DNA of 64,000 nucleotides. Source: Rhodococcus koreensis. GTDB lineage: Bacteria > Actinomycetota > Actinomycetes > Mycobacteriales > Mycobacteriaceae. Location of the stretch: positions 3,100,001 to 3,164,000 of the forward strand of contig NZ_FNSV01000005.1 of NCBI RefSeq assembly GCF_900105905.1. Reading direction: 5' to 3'. The position numbers and the translations under genes were made by a program. Under the pieces are notes generated by a model. That model saw nothing but the letters and a program-made list of their open reading frames with translations, was not told where the DNA came from and searched no databases. The number at the start of each line of letters is the position of its first letter. Position 1 is the stretch's first letter. Shown here piece by piece: positions 7,355 to 17,256 of this stretch.

Positions 7355-10300
7355 GAGCGCCGGCTCGACAACTTCCCGCACTTCCCCCGAGTCGGCGGCC
7401 ATGGCGCCCTCGGCGGAGCCTCTGTCGCGGCGGTGGCTGTTCGGCGCCTCTGTCGTAGCGTTCCTTCTCGCGTTCCTCCAAACCCCCGGCCGGCTCGCCG
7501 CCGACACCAAGTACGACCTGTCCCAGAATCCGATCGGATTCCTGGAACGGGCGTCCCATCAGTGGAGCAGCCAGGCCCCCATGGGCCAGGTGCAGAACCA
7601 GGCCTACGGATACTTCTTCCCGCACGGCGCGTTCTTCGCGCTCGGCGACGTCCTGAGCGTCCCGGCGTGGATCACCCAGCGGGTGTGGTGGGCACTGCTG
7701 CTCGTCGCCGGATTCTGGGGCATCGTCCGCCTCGCCGAGGCGCTCGGCGCCGGTAGCCGCTCGTCCCGCGTCATCGCCGGTATCGCGTTCGCATTCTCCC
7801 CGCGCGTCCTCACCACCCTGGGTTCGATCTCGTCGGAAACCCTCCCGATGATGCTGGCGCCGTGGGTCCTTCTGCCCGTCGTCGTCGCCCTCTCCCACGT
7901 GAGCGGCAAAGCGTCCCGGGACGCACATTGGCGCTCACCTGCACGGCTGGCGGCCCAATCGGCGCTGGCCGTCGCGCTGATGGGTGCGGTCAACGCCGTC
8001 GCGACCGTGGCCGCGTGCCTCGTCGCAGGCCTGTGGTGGATCTCCCACCGCCCCAACCGGCGGTGGTGGACGTTCACCGCGTGGTGGTTCCCGTTCCTGG
8101 CGCTGGCCACGCTGTGGTGGATCGTGCCGCTGCTGCTGCTCGGCAAGGTGAGCCCGCCGTTCCTCGACTACATCGAATCGTCCGGGGTGACGACGCAGTG
8201 GACGTCCCTCGCCGAAATCCTCCGCGGCACCGACAGCTGGACACCGTTCGTCTCCCCCGAACGCATCGCAGGCGCGGTCCTCGTCACCCAGCCCGCCGCG
8301 GTCGCCGCGACCGGGCTCATCGCCGCCGCCGGTCTCGCGGGACTGTGCATGCGGTCGATGCCGGCCCGCGGTCGTCTCACCCTGATCCTGTTCGTCGGGG
8401 TCGCCGGACTCGCCGCCGGGTACATCGGCGAACTGGGTTCCCCGTTCGCCGAGCAGGTGCGACTGTTCCTCGACTCCACCGGGGCGCCCCTGCGGAACGT
8501 GCACAAACTCGAGCCGCTCGTCCGGCTCCCGCTCGTGCTCGGGCTGGCGCATCTCCTGGCGAAGGTGCCGCTGCCCGGGTCCGTGCCGTTCGCGCGGTGG
8601 CGCAGCGCGGTGGCGCATCCCGAGCGTGAACCGATGGTCGCGGTGACCAGCCTGGTGCTGGTCGCCCTCACCCTCGCGACGTCGCTGGCGTGGACGGGCA
8701 AGCTCGCACCGCGGGGCACGTACACCGACGTCCCCGACTACTGGCAGCAGGCCGCGTCGTGGCTGGAGGACAACGCCGGGGGCACCAGCCCCGACGGTTC
8801 GGACGCGGAGCGCGCGCTCGTGGTGCCCGGCGCACCGTTCGGCAGCCAGCTCTGGGGTCTCACCCGCGACGAGCCGATGCAGGCTCTGGCGTCCACGCCG
8901 TGGGCGTCCCGCGACGCCGTCCCGCTCACCCCGCCCGGCACCATCCGGGCGATGGACTCGATCCAGCGGTTGATCGCCGACGGCCGGCCCTCGGACGGCA
9001 TGGCGCAGACCCTGCTCGGCCAGGGCATCCACTACCTCGTCCTCCGCAACGACCTCGACCCGGAGACGTCGCGGTCGACGCGCCCACTGCTCGCGCACCA
9101 GGCCGTCACCGGATCTCCCGGATTCACCCGGGTCGCGGAGTTCGGCGAGGACATCGGCCCCGGCGACGTCGAGGGCCTCGTCATCGACAGCGACCTGCGG
9201 CCGCGATATCCGGCCATCGAGATCTTCGAGGTGTCGACACCGGACGGATCGCCCGCAATGAGCGGCCCCTACACGGCGAACGTCGACGGCATCCCCCGCG
9301 TGCAGGGCGGTCCGGAATCGCTGCAGCGCCTGCGGGAGAACGGCACCCTGCCCGGAACCGGACCTGTCCTGCTGGCCGCGGACGCGAAGCGCGCCGGACT
9401 GCCCGTCGACGACGTCACGGTCACGGACACGCCCCGGGACCGCGAAACCGACTACGGCCAGGTCGACAATCACAGTTCGGCGCTGCGGACCCCGGACGAT
9501 GCGCGCCGCACGTTCAATCACGTCCCCGACTACCCCGTGGCGGACACCCCGCTGGTCGAGGGCCAGTGGGAGGGCGCGACGCTGAGCGTGTCGAGTGCGG
9601 CGTCCGACGCCACCCAACTCGGCGGCTCCTCGCCCGCCAGCAGTGCCGCCGCAACCGTCGACGGCGACCCGGCGACGGGCTGGTTCAGCAACGGCATCGA
9701 GCGGGCGCTGGGTCAGTGGCTCCAGATCGACTTCGACACCCCGCTCACCAGTTCGCTGCTGCACATCACGACGAGCCCGGCCGCGATCGGCGCGCCCGTC
9801 CGCTGGATGGAGGTGTCGACGCCCAACGGCAGCACGGCCGTGAAGGTGGACGCCCCGGGCAAACCGATCGCCGTGTCCGTTCCCGGTGGTGTCACCCCGT
9901 GGGTGCGGATCACCGCGACCCGCACCGAGAACGGTTCCCCGGGAACGCAGTTCGGTATCAGCGAGGTATCGGTCGAGGACTTCGCCCAGCGTGACGCCCC
10001 GGTCACCGTGCCGATCCGGTACCGGACGGTGCTGCCTCCCACCCCCGAGGGCGCGTCCGTGTCGGGTTGGGACCTCAGCCAGGAGCTCCCCGGCCGCAAC
10101 GCGTGCGCGGAGGCCCCGGACCGGGTGCGGTGCAGCAACGCCTTCGTCCTGCCCCCCGAGGAGGTCGGCGCGTTCGAGCGAACGTTGTCGGTGCCCGAAC
10201 CGACCGCGGTGACGCCGCAGCTCACACTGCGGGCCCGGCAGGGCGCACCGCTGGAGGATGTTCTCACGCAACGGGATCGGCCGTCCGCCCACGGAACCAG

Positions 10301-11705
10301 CAACATCACCGACCTTCGCGGCTCGGCGTTCGCCGCCACCGACAACGATCCACGCACCAGCTGGTCGGCGAAACAGGACACCACCAGCGGCAAGGGCGCG
10401 AAACCGACCCTCACGATCGATCTTCCCGAACCCACGCTCGTCACCGGCCTGCAGCTGACGCCCAGCCTGGGTGCCCTGCCCGCCGCCCCCGACCGGGTCG
10501 CCGTCGACCTCGGGAACGGACCGCAGGTGCGCGACGTGAACGAGGACGACGGGACCGTCACGGTCGACCCCCGGGTGACCGACCGGATCGTGCTCAGCCT
10601 CGTGTCCTGGAAAAGCACCCTCGACCAGAACGCTCTCGGGTTCGCCCAGCTGCAGCCCGCCGGACTCGCCGAGGTCGGGGTGCTGGGCGAGGACGGCGTC
10701 CTGCTGCCCGGCTCGGGTCCGGTCGACGACGCCGGCGACCGCCCGGTCACGGTGCCCTGCGAGGAGGGGCCGGTCGTGTCGATCGGCGGGCAGCCGGTGC
10801 GCACGAGCGTCACCGCGACCGCCGGGCAATTGCTCTCCGGCGACCCGGTTCCCGCGACGCTCTGCGACGGTCCCGGCCCCGTCCCGCTGGCGGCGGGATC
10901 ACAGGACGTGACGGTCGACCCGGGGTCGGCGTTCTTCGTCGACAGTCTGCGCCTCGACGCCGGACCGCAGGCACAGGCCGTTCCGGCCGAGCAGGTGTCG
11001 ACCATCGCGTGGACGGAGAACCACCGGGAACTCACGGTGCCCCGCTCTGACACCGAGCGCCTCGTCGTCGTCCCCGAGAGCACCAACGTCGGCTGGGTGG
11101 CCACCGCCCCGGACGGCGGCGAACTGACGCCGGTCGTCGTCGACGGCTGGCAGCAGGGATGGATCCTGCCCGCGGGAACCGAGGGGACGGTGACCCTCGA
11201 CTTCCCCACCGACCACTGGTATCGGCTGGGGATCTTCGGCGGCCTGCTGCTGCTGATCCCGTTGCTCGCCGCCGCGCTGTGGCCGCGTCGCGCCCGTGAG
11301 CGCGAACCCGGCCCGGCACCCCGGACCTGGGGTAGCGCAACGGCCGGGTGGCTGGGAATCCTCGCCGCCGCCACCGTGATCGGCGGTCCCGTCGGCGCGG
11401 TGACGACGGTCGTGGCGACGCTGCTGGCCGTGGTCTTGATCCGGCTGCGCGGAACCGCCACCACCGCGCGCGTGCTGGTCGGGGTCGCCGGAGCGTCGAC
11501 GATGCTCGGCATGGCGATGCTCTCGACCGGGCCGTGGCGTGCGCCCGGCGGATACGTCGGGCACTCGTTCCTCGTTCAGTTCCCGCTGCTGCTCGCGCTC
11601 GTCGCGACCGGACTGGCCGTGCTGCCGCTCGGACGTTCGGCGTTGCTCGCGCGCGCCTCCCAGCGTTTGACGGCGCGGCGCGCCGGTTCCTCCACCAACG
11701 CGTAA
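7335..11705 (+). CDS. aftD: alpha-(1->3)-arabinofuranosyltransferase AftD
   Basis: 1456-aa GT-C glycosyltransferase that adds arabinofuranose from decaprenyl-phosphoarabinose to arabinogalactan/lipoarabinomannan on the outer face of the membrane. The N-terminal half is a multi-TM GT-C core with the conserved ADTKYDL motif in the first periplasmic loop. The periplasmic part has two discoidin/F5-8C-like carbohydrate-binding modules (one around TVDGDPATGWFSNGIE, a second around AATDNDPRTSWSAKQ). TM segments return near the C-terminus. The TTG at 7335 overlaps the small upstream gene; ATG 7401 is an alternative. The last 130 bp overlap the convergent acyltransferase. Confidence 0.93.
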   Translation: MSTAAAESAGSTTSRTSPESAAMAPSAEPLSRRWLFGASVVAFLLAFLQTPGRLAADTKYDLSQNPIGFLERASHQWSSQAPMGQVQNQAYGYFFPHGAFFALGDVLSVPAWITQRVWWALLLVAGFWGIVRLAEALGAGSRSSRVIAGIAFAFSPRVLTTLGSISSETLPMMLAPWVLLPVVVALSHVSGKASRDAHWRSPARLAAQSALAVALMGAVNAVATVAACLVAGLWWISHRPNRRWWTFTAWWFPFLALATLWWIVPLLLLGKVSPPFLDYIESSGVTTQWTSLAEILRGTDSWTPFVSPERIAGAVLVTQPAAVAATGLIAAAGLAGLCMRSMPARGRLTLILFVGVAGLAAGYIGELGSPFAEQVRLFLDSTGAPLRNVHKLEPLVRLPLVLGLAHLLAKVPLPGSVPFARWRSAVAHPEREPMVAVTSLVLVALTLATSLAWTGKLAPRGTYTDVPDYWQQAASWLEDNAGGTSPDGSDAERALVVPGAPFGSQLWGLTRDEPMQALASTPWASRDAVPLTPPGTIRAMDSIQRLIADGRPSDGMAQTLLGQGIHYLVLRNDLDPETSRSTRPLLAHQAVTGSPGFTRVAEFGEDIGPGDVEGLVIDSDLRPRYPAIEIFEVSTPDGSPAMSGPYTANVDGIPRVQGGPESLQRLRENGTLPGTGPVLLAADAKRAGLPVDDVTVTDTPRDRETDYGQVDNHSSALRTPDDARRTFNHVPDYPVADTPLVEGQWEGATLSVSSAASDATQLGGSSPASSAAATVDGDPATGWFSNGIERALGQWLQIDFDTPLTSSLLHITTSPAAIGAPVRWMEVSTPNGSTAVKVDAPGKPIAVSVPGGVTPWVRITATRTENGSPGTQFGISEVSVEDFAQRDAPVTVPIRYRTVLPPTPEGASVSGWDLSQELPGRNACAEAPDRVRCSNAFVLPPEEVGAFERTLSVPEPTAVTPQLTLRARQGAPLEDVLTQRDRPSAHGTSNITDLRGSAFAATDNDPRTSWSAKQDTTSGKGAKPTLTIDLPEPTLVTGLQLTPSLGALPAAPDRVAVDLGNGPQVRDVNEDDGTVTVDPRVTDRIVLSLVSWKSTLDQNALGFAQLQPAGLAEVGVLGEDGVLLPGSGPVDDAGDRPVTVPCEEGPVVSIGGQPVRTSVTATAGQLLSGDPVPATLCDGPGPVPLAAGSQDVTVDPGSAFFVDSLRLDAGPQAQAVPAEQVSTIAWTENHRELTVPRSDTERLVVVPESTNVGWVATAPDGGELTPVVVDGWQQGWILPAGTEGTVTLDFPTDHWYRLGIFGGLLLLIPLLAAALWPRRAREREPGPAPRTWGSATAGWLGILAAATVIGGPVGAVTTVVATLLAVVLIRLRGTATTARVLVGVAGASTMLGMAMLSTGPWRAPGGYVGHSFLVQFPLLLALVATGLAVLPLGRSALLARASQRLTARRAGSSTNA

Positions 11706-12784
11706 CTCGCCGACGCGACCGCGACACTCAGCACCGTCGTCAGGAACAGGATGTAGACGAAGTGGCCGGAGAACGGGACGAGCCCGAACACCGGGAAGAC
11801 GATGGACAGCACCGCGAGGTGCCAGATGAAGATGCCGTACGACCAGCGGCCCACCGCGAGAGCGAGCGGGCTCGCGAGGTAACGGTGGGTGGACCTGTCG
11901 GACAGCACCAGCGGTGCCATCAACGCGAAACTGATGACGGCGCCGAGCGCCATCTTGACGGCGTACTGCCAGGGTTCGGGACGCACCAGCCCCTCCGGCC
12001 CGGCGAGGTCGGTCGCCGTGAGCGCGAATGCCACTGCGGCGACGAGGAACATCCGGACGCGGTGATGCGCCCAGCGGTGCATCCGCCCGGGTGGGCTCAC
12101 CGCCAGTTCGGCCAGCAACATCCCAGCTCCGAACCAGGGCAGGTATCCGGGCAGCCAGTTGTCGTGGTGGATGCCGCCCGGCGTCGAGACCGGTACGAAT
12201 GCCCACGTCAGGCTCACCGCGATCAACGCGAGGATCGCCGGAACACGCAGCCGCGCAGCCGGACCCCGTAGCCGGACCAGTGCGAGGGCCAGCAGCGGAA
12301 GCACCAGATAGAAGGCCACCTCCACCGACAGACTCCACATCTGGGTCAGACCGTCGGTGAGAGTGAGTGGCACGAACACTTGCACGAGACCGAGATTCGC
12401 CCACCACGTGCGGTAACTCGCGTTGGCGGTGGGCAGGAACGTCAACACCACGGCCACGGCGACCCAGTACGCGGGCAGGATGCGCGTCGCCCGCGAAATC
12501 CAGTACCGGACGACGCCGGGGGCGGAACCCATCCCCCGCGCAGCCCCGGCATGGCTGCGCCACAGCAGGAATCCCGACAGCGCGAAGAAGACCGCCACCG
12601 CCAGATCGAATCGTCCCCAGATGCGGCCGAGGACCGGCACGTGCGTCGCGCCCGTCTGGAAAGCGACGTGCGTCACGAGCACCCCCAGCGCCGCGAGACC
12701 GCGCATCCCCTCCAGTGCGGGAATGAAACTGCGCGGAGTAGCGGTCGCCGCGGGCGCGGGCGAGATCGTGGCCGGGGTGCTCAT
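11576..12784 (-). CDS. acyltransferase family 3 (OafA/YrhL-like) membrane protein
   Basis: 402-aa integral membrane O-acyltransferase with about ten TM helices. The N-terminal motif LEGMRGLAALGVLVTHV contains the Arg-x10-His pattern of the family; VEEPARR marks the end of the core. It probably acylates an envelope glycan or lipid headgroup. Positional equivalent of Rv0228. ATG 12784 was preferred; GTG 12838 would add a non-membrane leader. The polar tail of about 40 residues is encoded antisense to the end of aftD, an unusually long convergent overlap. Confidence 0.86.
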   Translation of the reverse strand: MSTPATISPAPAATATPRSFIPALEGMRGLAALGVLVTHVAFQTGATHVPVLGRIWGRFDLAVAVFFALSGFLLWRSHAGAARGMGSAPGVVRYWISRATRILPAYWVAVAVVLTFLPTANASYRTWWANLGLVQVFVPLTLTDGLTQMWSLSVEVAFYLVLPLLALALVRLRGPAARLRVPAILALIAVSLTWAFVPVSTPGGIHHDNWLPGYLPWFGAGMLLAELAVSPPGRMHRWAHHRVRMFLVAAVAFALTATDLAGPEGLVRPEPWQYAVKMALGAVISFALMAPLVLSDRSTHRYLASPLALAVGRWSYGIFIWHLAVLSIVFPVFGLVPFSGHFVYILFLTTVLSVAVASASYALVEEPARRAVKRWEARASNAERPSGSTASPVATSASSSGN

Positions 12785-13004
12785 CACCAACAGTGTGCCT
12801 GGTCCGGGCCCTGTGACGGAAAACTCCGTCCCGGTCACTTCGCTGCGGAACGGCCGGTGCGTTTACTATCCGATGGGGCAAATGCGCATTCGAGACTGTT
12901 AGTGTTTTGCCTCACGTGGTGTCGATGTGGGCTCCATGCGATCCGTGCAGCCGTGCTGCCGGTGGGGGAATCTCAATCGACAGAATTGGGTTAGGAGAGA
13001 AAGC

Positions 13005-14159
13005 ATGGCGGAGCGCTCAGGGCCGAGCCGGATACTTGCTTGCATTCTGGTGGGCCTCGGTGCCTTCCTCTTGGCCGTCGCCATTCTCATTCCCACCTAC
13101 ACGGTGGGCAAATTGGCGAAGACGCCCTTGGACCTCGAAGTGACCACGATCGCCGAAGGTTCCGGCAGCGTGCTCAACTCGCAGGCTCTTCTCGCAGGCA
13201 AGACCGAAGTCAACACGAACGTTCCACTGGTGTCACAGCGTTACGTCACCACCGAGGACCCGGCGAACGCGGACGTCGTCACTCTCCAGGCGGGGCAGAC
13301 ACTCCGGCGCACCGACAAGCAGGGCGACACCGGACTGCTGTCCGCGATCGTCGACCGCAACACCGTCGACCGCAAGACCTCGATGCCGACCAACGACCCG
13401 GTGGGCACCATCCAGACGCAGCCCAACCAGCCTGCCGAGGAAGTTCCGCGCGACGGACTGCAGTACAAGTTCCCGTTCGACTCGGAGAAGAAGAGCTACC
13501 CCTACTTCGATCTGAACGCGCGCGCCACCCAGGACATCGACTTCGTCGAGGAGACGGAGATCAACGGTCTGAAGGTGTACCACTACAGCCAGACGATCGC
13601 GCCGGTCGACCTGTCCAAGGTCGTCAACTCGCCCACCAACAAGCTGACACTGCCCGCCGAGACGTGGGGCGTCCCCGGCGGCACCCTCCCCGTCACGATG
13701 ACCCGCTGGTACACCAACGTGCGTGACGTGTGGGTCGAGCCCGAGACCGGTGTCGTCGTCAAGGGCCAGGAGCAGCTGCACCAGTACTACGCCCGCAACA
13801 AGGACAAGCCGGAGATCGACGTCCTGAAGGTGGAACTGCCGTTCAACGAGCAGACCATCGAGTACCAGGTCCAGCAGGCCAAGGACGGCATGGACAAGCT
13901 CAGCACGTTCGGTCGCACCGTGCCGATCATCGCCGGCATCCTCGGTCTCATCGCCCTGATCGCAGGACTGTTCCTGGCGCTGCGCGGCGGCAAGGGCAAG
14001 CAGCCCGCACCGGCCGACGGTGGTGACGTCCCGCAGAGCGGTGGTGGACGCCACGTCGACCTGGGCAAGTCGGAGGCTCCCACGGAGCAGCACGACTGGA
14101 CCACGGACAAGACGGAGGAGATTCCCGTCGCAGATCCGCGCCGATACGACGAGCGGTAG
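13005..14159 (+). CDS. DUF3068 membrane protein (PorA-family annotation)
   Basis: 384-aa protein with one N-terminal TM (about residues 7-30), a large extracytoplasmic domain, one C-terminal TM (IIAGILGLIALIAGLFLAL) and a short charged cytoplasmic tail. This is the DUF3068 architecture confined to mycolata and relatives, equivalent to Rv0227c. Start ATG 13005 has AGGAGA 6 bases upstream. It is divergent from the acyltransferase and ends at a strong hairpin. A role in envelope assembly is inferred from its neighbours; no enzymatic motif is visible. Confidence 0.85.
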   Translation: MAERSGPSRILACILVGLGAFLLAVAILIPTYTVGKLAKTPLDLEVTTIAEGSGSVLNSQALLAGKTEVNTNVPLVSQRYVTTEDPANADVVTLQAGQTLRRTDKQGDTGLLSAIVDRNTVDRKTSMPTNDPVGTIQTQPNQPAEEVPRDGLQYKFPFDSEKKSYPYFDLNARATQDIDFVEETEINGLKVYHYSQTIAPVDLSKVVNSPTNKLTLPAETWGVPGGTLPVTMTRWYTNVRDVWVEPETGVVVKGQEQLHQYYARNKDKPEIDVLKVELPFNEQTIEYQVQQAKDGMDKLSTFGRTVPIIAGILGLIALIAGLFLALRGGKGKQPAPADGGDVPQSGGGRHVDLGKSEAPTEQHDWTTDKTEEIPVADPRRYDER

Positions 14160-14192
14160 AGCGCGACAACCGGACGCCACGTAGTCCGGTGC

Positions 14193-14227
14193 GAAGGGGA
14201 CCTCGGTTTTTCACCGAGGTCCCCTTC
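14193..14227 (+). terminator. terminator after DUF3068 gene
   Basis: Perfect 15-bp inverted repeat (14193-14207 with 14213-14227) around a 5-base T-rich loop, between convergent genes; likely works in both directions. Confidence 0.88.
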
Positions 14228-14275
14228 GTCGTGTCAGGGCTGTCGTGTCGGGGGGCCTGTCGAACCGGGCCGATG

Positions 14276-15472
14276 TCAGATCGCGGGTGCGTCACGTCGC
14301 GCGCTGCGCACGGCGAAGAGACTCGCGACCAGGGCGGTGCTCGACGCGACCGTCACGGCGACGGCGATGAACTGCCCGATCGTGGACGCGAGGGTCAGCA
14401 TGGCGGTCATCTCGACGGCGAGGCCGATCCAGGCGATGACGGCGAGGTACGTCCGCTCCCCCGCGATGGCGGACAGCAGGGCGCCCTGCAGGACGGCCAG
14501 GCAGGCGCCGTGGAGCGCGAACAGCCACAGCAGCGACTGCACAGGGCGGTACGCGTCCCCGACGAGGAGCGGGACGAGGGGGGCGGCCACCGCGACACCC
14601 GCGACGAGCACTGCGCCCAGTCCGACGAGGACGGCGAGCGCCGAGCGGATCGCTTGCGCGGAGTGCGCGGGATTCGCCATCCGCGGGTACAGCACCACCC
14701 CGACGGCCTGCGGCAGCCAGAACGCGGCCTTGGTGGCGACGGCACCCAGCGCGTACAGGCCTGCGTCGTCGTTGCTGAGCACGATGCGGGCGATCACGAG
14801 GTCCATCGACGACAGCGCGATCAGCGCCAACTGCACCTGCGACGCCTTCAGCACGGCCGCGACGCCGATCCGGGTGCTCGATTCCCCGGTGATCCCGGAG
14901 TCTGCGAACAGTCGGGCGCACAGGGCCACCAGGCCGGTGCCGACCGCGCTGGCGGCGAGGGCGAGTCCCGGCCCGGCGCCGACGGCGAGCACCACGACCG
15001 CGGGAACGACCTTTGCGATTCCGGCTCCGGCGAGGACGACGCTGAGCGGGCCGAACCGCGCCGAACCCTGCAGCAGTCCCTGTTCGGTGGCGAGCAGGAC
15101 GAGGACGGGCGCTGTGACGAGCGCCGAGAACGTGGCGAGCATCCCGGTGTCGAGGGCGAACGACACGAGGGGCGTGAGCAGCGTCGCCGCGACCGCGACG
15201 ATCAGCGCACAGCGGTACCCCAGCAGCCGGAGCGCGTGTGCACCCTTGCCCCGGACCGCCTCGCGGGCGACGACGGTCTGCAGTGCGAGCGCGGGGACGG
15301 CGAGGACGAGTTGGGCGGCGAGCAGACTCGCGAACTCCCCGTAACCCGCCGGGCCGAGCCAGGCGCTCGCCGCCCAGGCAAGCAGGTAGGACGCGATATT
15401 CGCGGTCATCGAGCCGGCCGTCACCATCGTCACCCCGGCGACCGCCGAGCTGGTGAGGGTCTGGCGTGGCAT
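14276..15472 (-). CDS. polysaccharide/lipid-linked sugar flippase (MATE/Wzx-like)
   Basis: 398-aa protein, almost wholly hydrophobic with roughly 12 TM helices, resembling polysaccharide-biosynthesis (MviN/Wzx/MATE) exporters; GPAGYGEFASLLAAQ near the N-terminus is the typical loop after TM1. Start ATG 15472 has only a weak ribosome site. It lies between the Rv0227c and Rv0226c equivalents, where I recall no flippase in M. tuberculosis, so it may be a lineage-specific part of a glycan-export module with the adjacent GT-C-like protein, GT4 enzyme and methyltransferase. Substrate unknown. Confidence 0.78.
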   Translation of the reverse strand: MPRQTLTSSAVAGVTMVTAGSMTANIASYLLAWAASAWLGPAGYGEFASLLAAQLVLAVPALALQTVVAREAVRGKGAHALRLLGYRCALIVAVAATLLTPLVSFALDTGMLATFSALVTAPVLVLLATEQGLLQGSARFGPLSVVLAGAGIAKVVPAVVVLAVGAGPGLALAASAVGTGLVALCARLFADSGITGESSTRIGVAAVLKASQVQLALIALSSMDLVIARIVLSNDDAGLYALGAVATKAAFWLPQAVGVVLYPRMANPAHSAQAIRSALAVLVGLGAVLVAGVAVAAPLVPLLVGDAYRPVQSLLWLFALHGACLAVLQGALLSAIAGERTYLAVIAWIGLAVEMTAMLTLASTIGQFIAVAVTVASSTALVASLFAVRSARRDAPAI

Positions 15473-15534
15473 TCGCCCATGATGCACTACGTGCCGTGCG
15501 GGCCGGGTCGATGCACCACGTATCGTGACGGCCC

Positions 15535-17256
15535 ATGACCGTCCGGCGCCGAGCACCGTTCGTGGCGGCGGTCTACAGCCTCGTCCTGGCGCTACTGATC
15601 CTCGGTCCGCTGCTCGGTCCCGGCTATCTGCTGCTGCGTGACGCGGTGAGCACTCCCCGGTCGTATCGCACGGACTCGGCGCTCGGTCTCACCGATGCCG
15701 CCGCGCGGGCGGTCCCGCAGGACGCCCTCCTGGCCGCGCTGAGTGCGTTCGTCAACGGCGGACTGGTGGTGAAGGCGATCCTGCTGCTCGCCCTGTGGGC
15801 GGCGGGCTGGGGCGCGGCCCGCATGGTCCGGACAGTCCTGCCGACCGCCGGGCTCGGGCCGCAACTCGTGGCCGCGACGGTGACGGTGTGGAACCCGTAC
15901 GTCGCCGAGCGACTGCTGCAGGGTCACTGGAGTCTGCTGACGGGGTATGCAGCGCTGCCGTGGACGGTGTGCGCGGCCGTCGCTATCCGGCGCGGTCGGC
16001 GGCAGGGGTGGTTCGCCCTCGCGGTCTGCCTCGCCGCGGCCGGTCTGACACCGACCGGGGTGTTGCTCGCGGCGGTGACGGCGCTGGCCGTCCTCGCCTG
16101 CCCGGGTGGACGCTCCGCCCGAGGGCTCCGTCTGACAGGTGCGCTGGGCCTGTTCTTCGCCGCGAGCGCGCCGTGGCTGGTGGCCACGGCTCTGTCCGGC
16201 GGCGGCGGGGACGGTTCCGATCCCGCCGGGGTCGCGGCGTTCGCGGCCCGCGCCGAACCGGGTCTGGCGACGCCCGGCAGTCTCGCCGGGCTCGGCGGCG
16301 TCTGGAACGAGACCGCCGTCCCGCAGACCCGGACCACCCTGTTCGCCCTGGTCGGAACGGTCCTGCTGCTCGGTGTCGTGCTGTGTGGTCTCCCTGCGCT
16401 GTGGCGGCGTCGACGGCATCCCGCAGTGGCCGCGCTGACCGTGCTCGCACTGCTCGCGGTGCTGCTGCCGACGCTCGGCGCGACGGCGTGGGGTCTCGAC
16501 GCCGGCCGCTGGTCGGTGCAGCACGTCCCCGGCGCGGGGTTGCTCCGGGACGCGCAGAAGTGGGTGGCGCTTGCGGCCCCGCTGTATGCGCTCGCCGCCG
16601 CGGCCGCCGTGCTGCGGCGCCCGGTCACCTGGTCAGTCTCGGCCGTCCTGATCGTGCTGCTCGCCCTCCCCGACCTCGCGTGGGGCGTCGGGGGCTCCCT
16701 GCGCCCGGTCCACTATCCGCCGTCGTGGCGGCAGCTGGCCGCCGAACTGGACGACGACCCGACCAGCGGGGACGTCGCCGTCCTGCCCACCGGCATGTTC
16801 CGCAAGTTCCCCTACAGCAGTTCCGCTCCCGTCCTGGACCCCGCCCCGAGAATGCTGCCGGAGGACGTCCTGCAGACCGGCGAGCTGGTGGTGGCCGGCG
16901 GCAGCGTCGGGGGCGAGGGGTCCCGGGCGCAGCAGGTCGAACGGGTGCTGCTCACCGGCGGTTCCGCCGCCGATCTCGCGTCGCTGGGCGTCCGATGGGT
17001 TCTGGTCGAGCGCGACACGCCCGGACCGCGCGGCGAATCCGCGACCACCCTGTCCGGGCTGGAGCGACAGTTCTCGGACGAGCATCTGGAGCTGTACCGC
17101 GTCGACGGCGACGTCGCGCCGTACGAGGCGACCCGACGGGCGCGCGCGACCGTGATCGCGGCCCACGTGCTGTGGGCGATGCTGTTGGCCGGTGGTCTAC
17201 TCGGCGCGGGCGTGCTCGAGGCCCGGACGCGCCAGCGCCGGCGACACCAGCCCTGA
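15535..17256 (+). CDS. multi-TM protein, GT-C glycosyltransferase-like (Rv0226c-like)
   Basis: 573-aa membrane protein with about 11-13 TM helices. The first extracytoplasmic loop and a WNPYVAERLLQGHWSLL segment recall the N-terminal GT-C core of AftD-type enzymes, but no confirmed catalytic motif can be named. Length and orientation match Rv0226c. A soluble domain of about 130 residues (from QLAAELDDDPTSGDVAVLP) precedes the last TM. ATG 15535 lies 62 bp from the divergent flippase start; its 3' end overlaps the convergent glycosyltransferase by 60 bp. A lipid-linked sugar transferase acting outside the membrane is the best guess. Confidence 0.75.
   Translation: MTVRRRAPFVAAVYSLVLALLILGPLLGPGYLLLRDAVSTPRSYRTDSALGLTDAAARAVPQDALLAALSAFVNGGLVVKAILLLALWAAGWGAARMVRTVLPTAGLGPQLVAATVTVWNPYVAERLLQGHWSLLTGYAALPWTVCAAVAIRRGRRQGWFALAVCLAAAGLTPTGVLLAAVTALAVLACPGGRSARGLRLTGALGLFFAASAPWLVATALSGGGGDGSDPAGVAAFAARAEPGLATPGSLAGLGGVWNETAVPQTRTTLFALVGTVLLLGVVLCGLPALWRRRRHPAVAALTVLALLAVLLPTLGATAWGLDAGRWSVQHVPGAGLLRDAQKWVALAAPLYALAAAAAVLRRPVTWSVSAVLIVLLALPDLAWGVGGSLRPVHYPPSWRQLAAELDDDPTSGDVAVLPTGMFRKFPYSSSAPVLDPAPRMLPEDVLQTGELVVAGGSVGGEGSRAQQVERVLLTGGSAADLASLGVRWVLVERDTPGPRGESATTLSGLERQFSDEHLELYRVDGDVAPYEATRRARATVIAAHVLWAMLLAGGLLGAGVLEARTRQRRRHQP

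Noticed and set aside
7935..10829. A 964-codon open frame antisense to aftD
   Set aside because: Arg/Gly/Asp-rich sequence without domains, fully inside the convincing AftD coding region.
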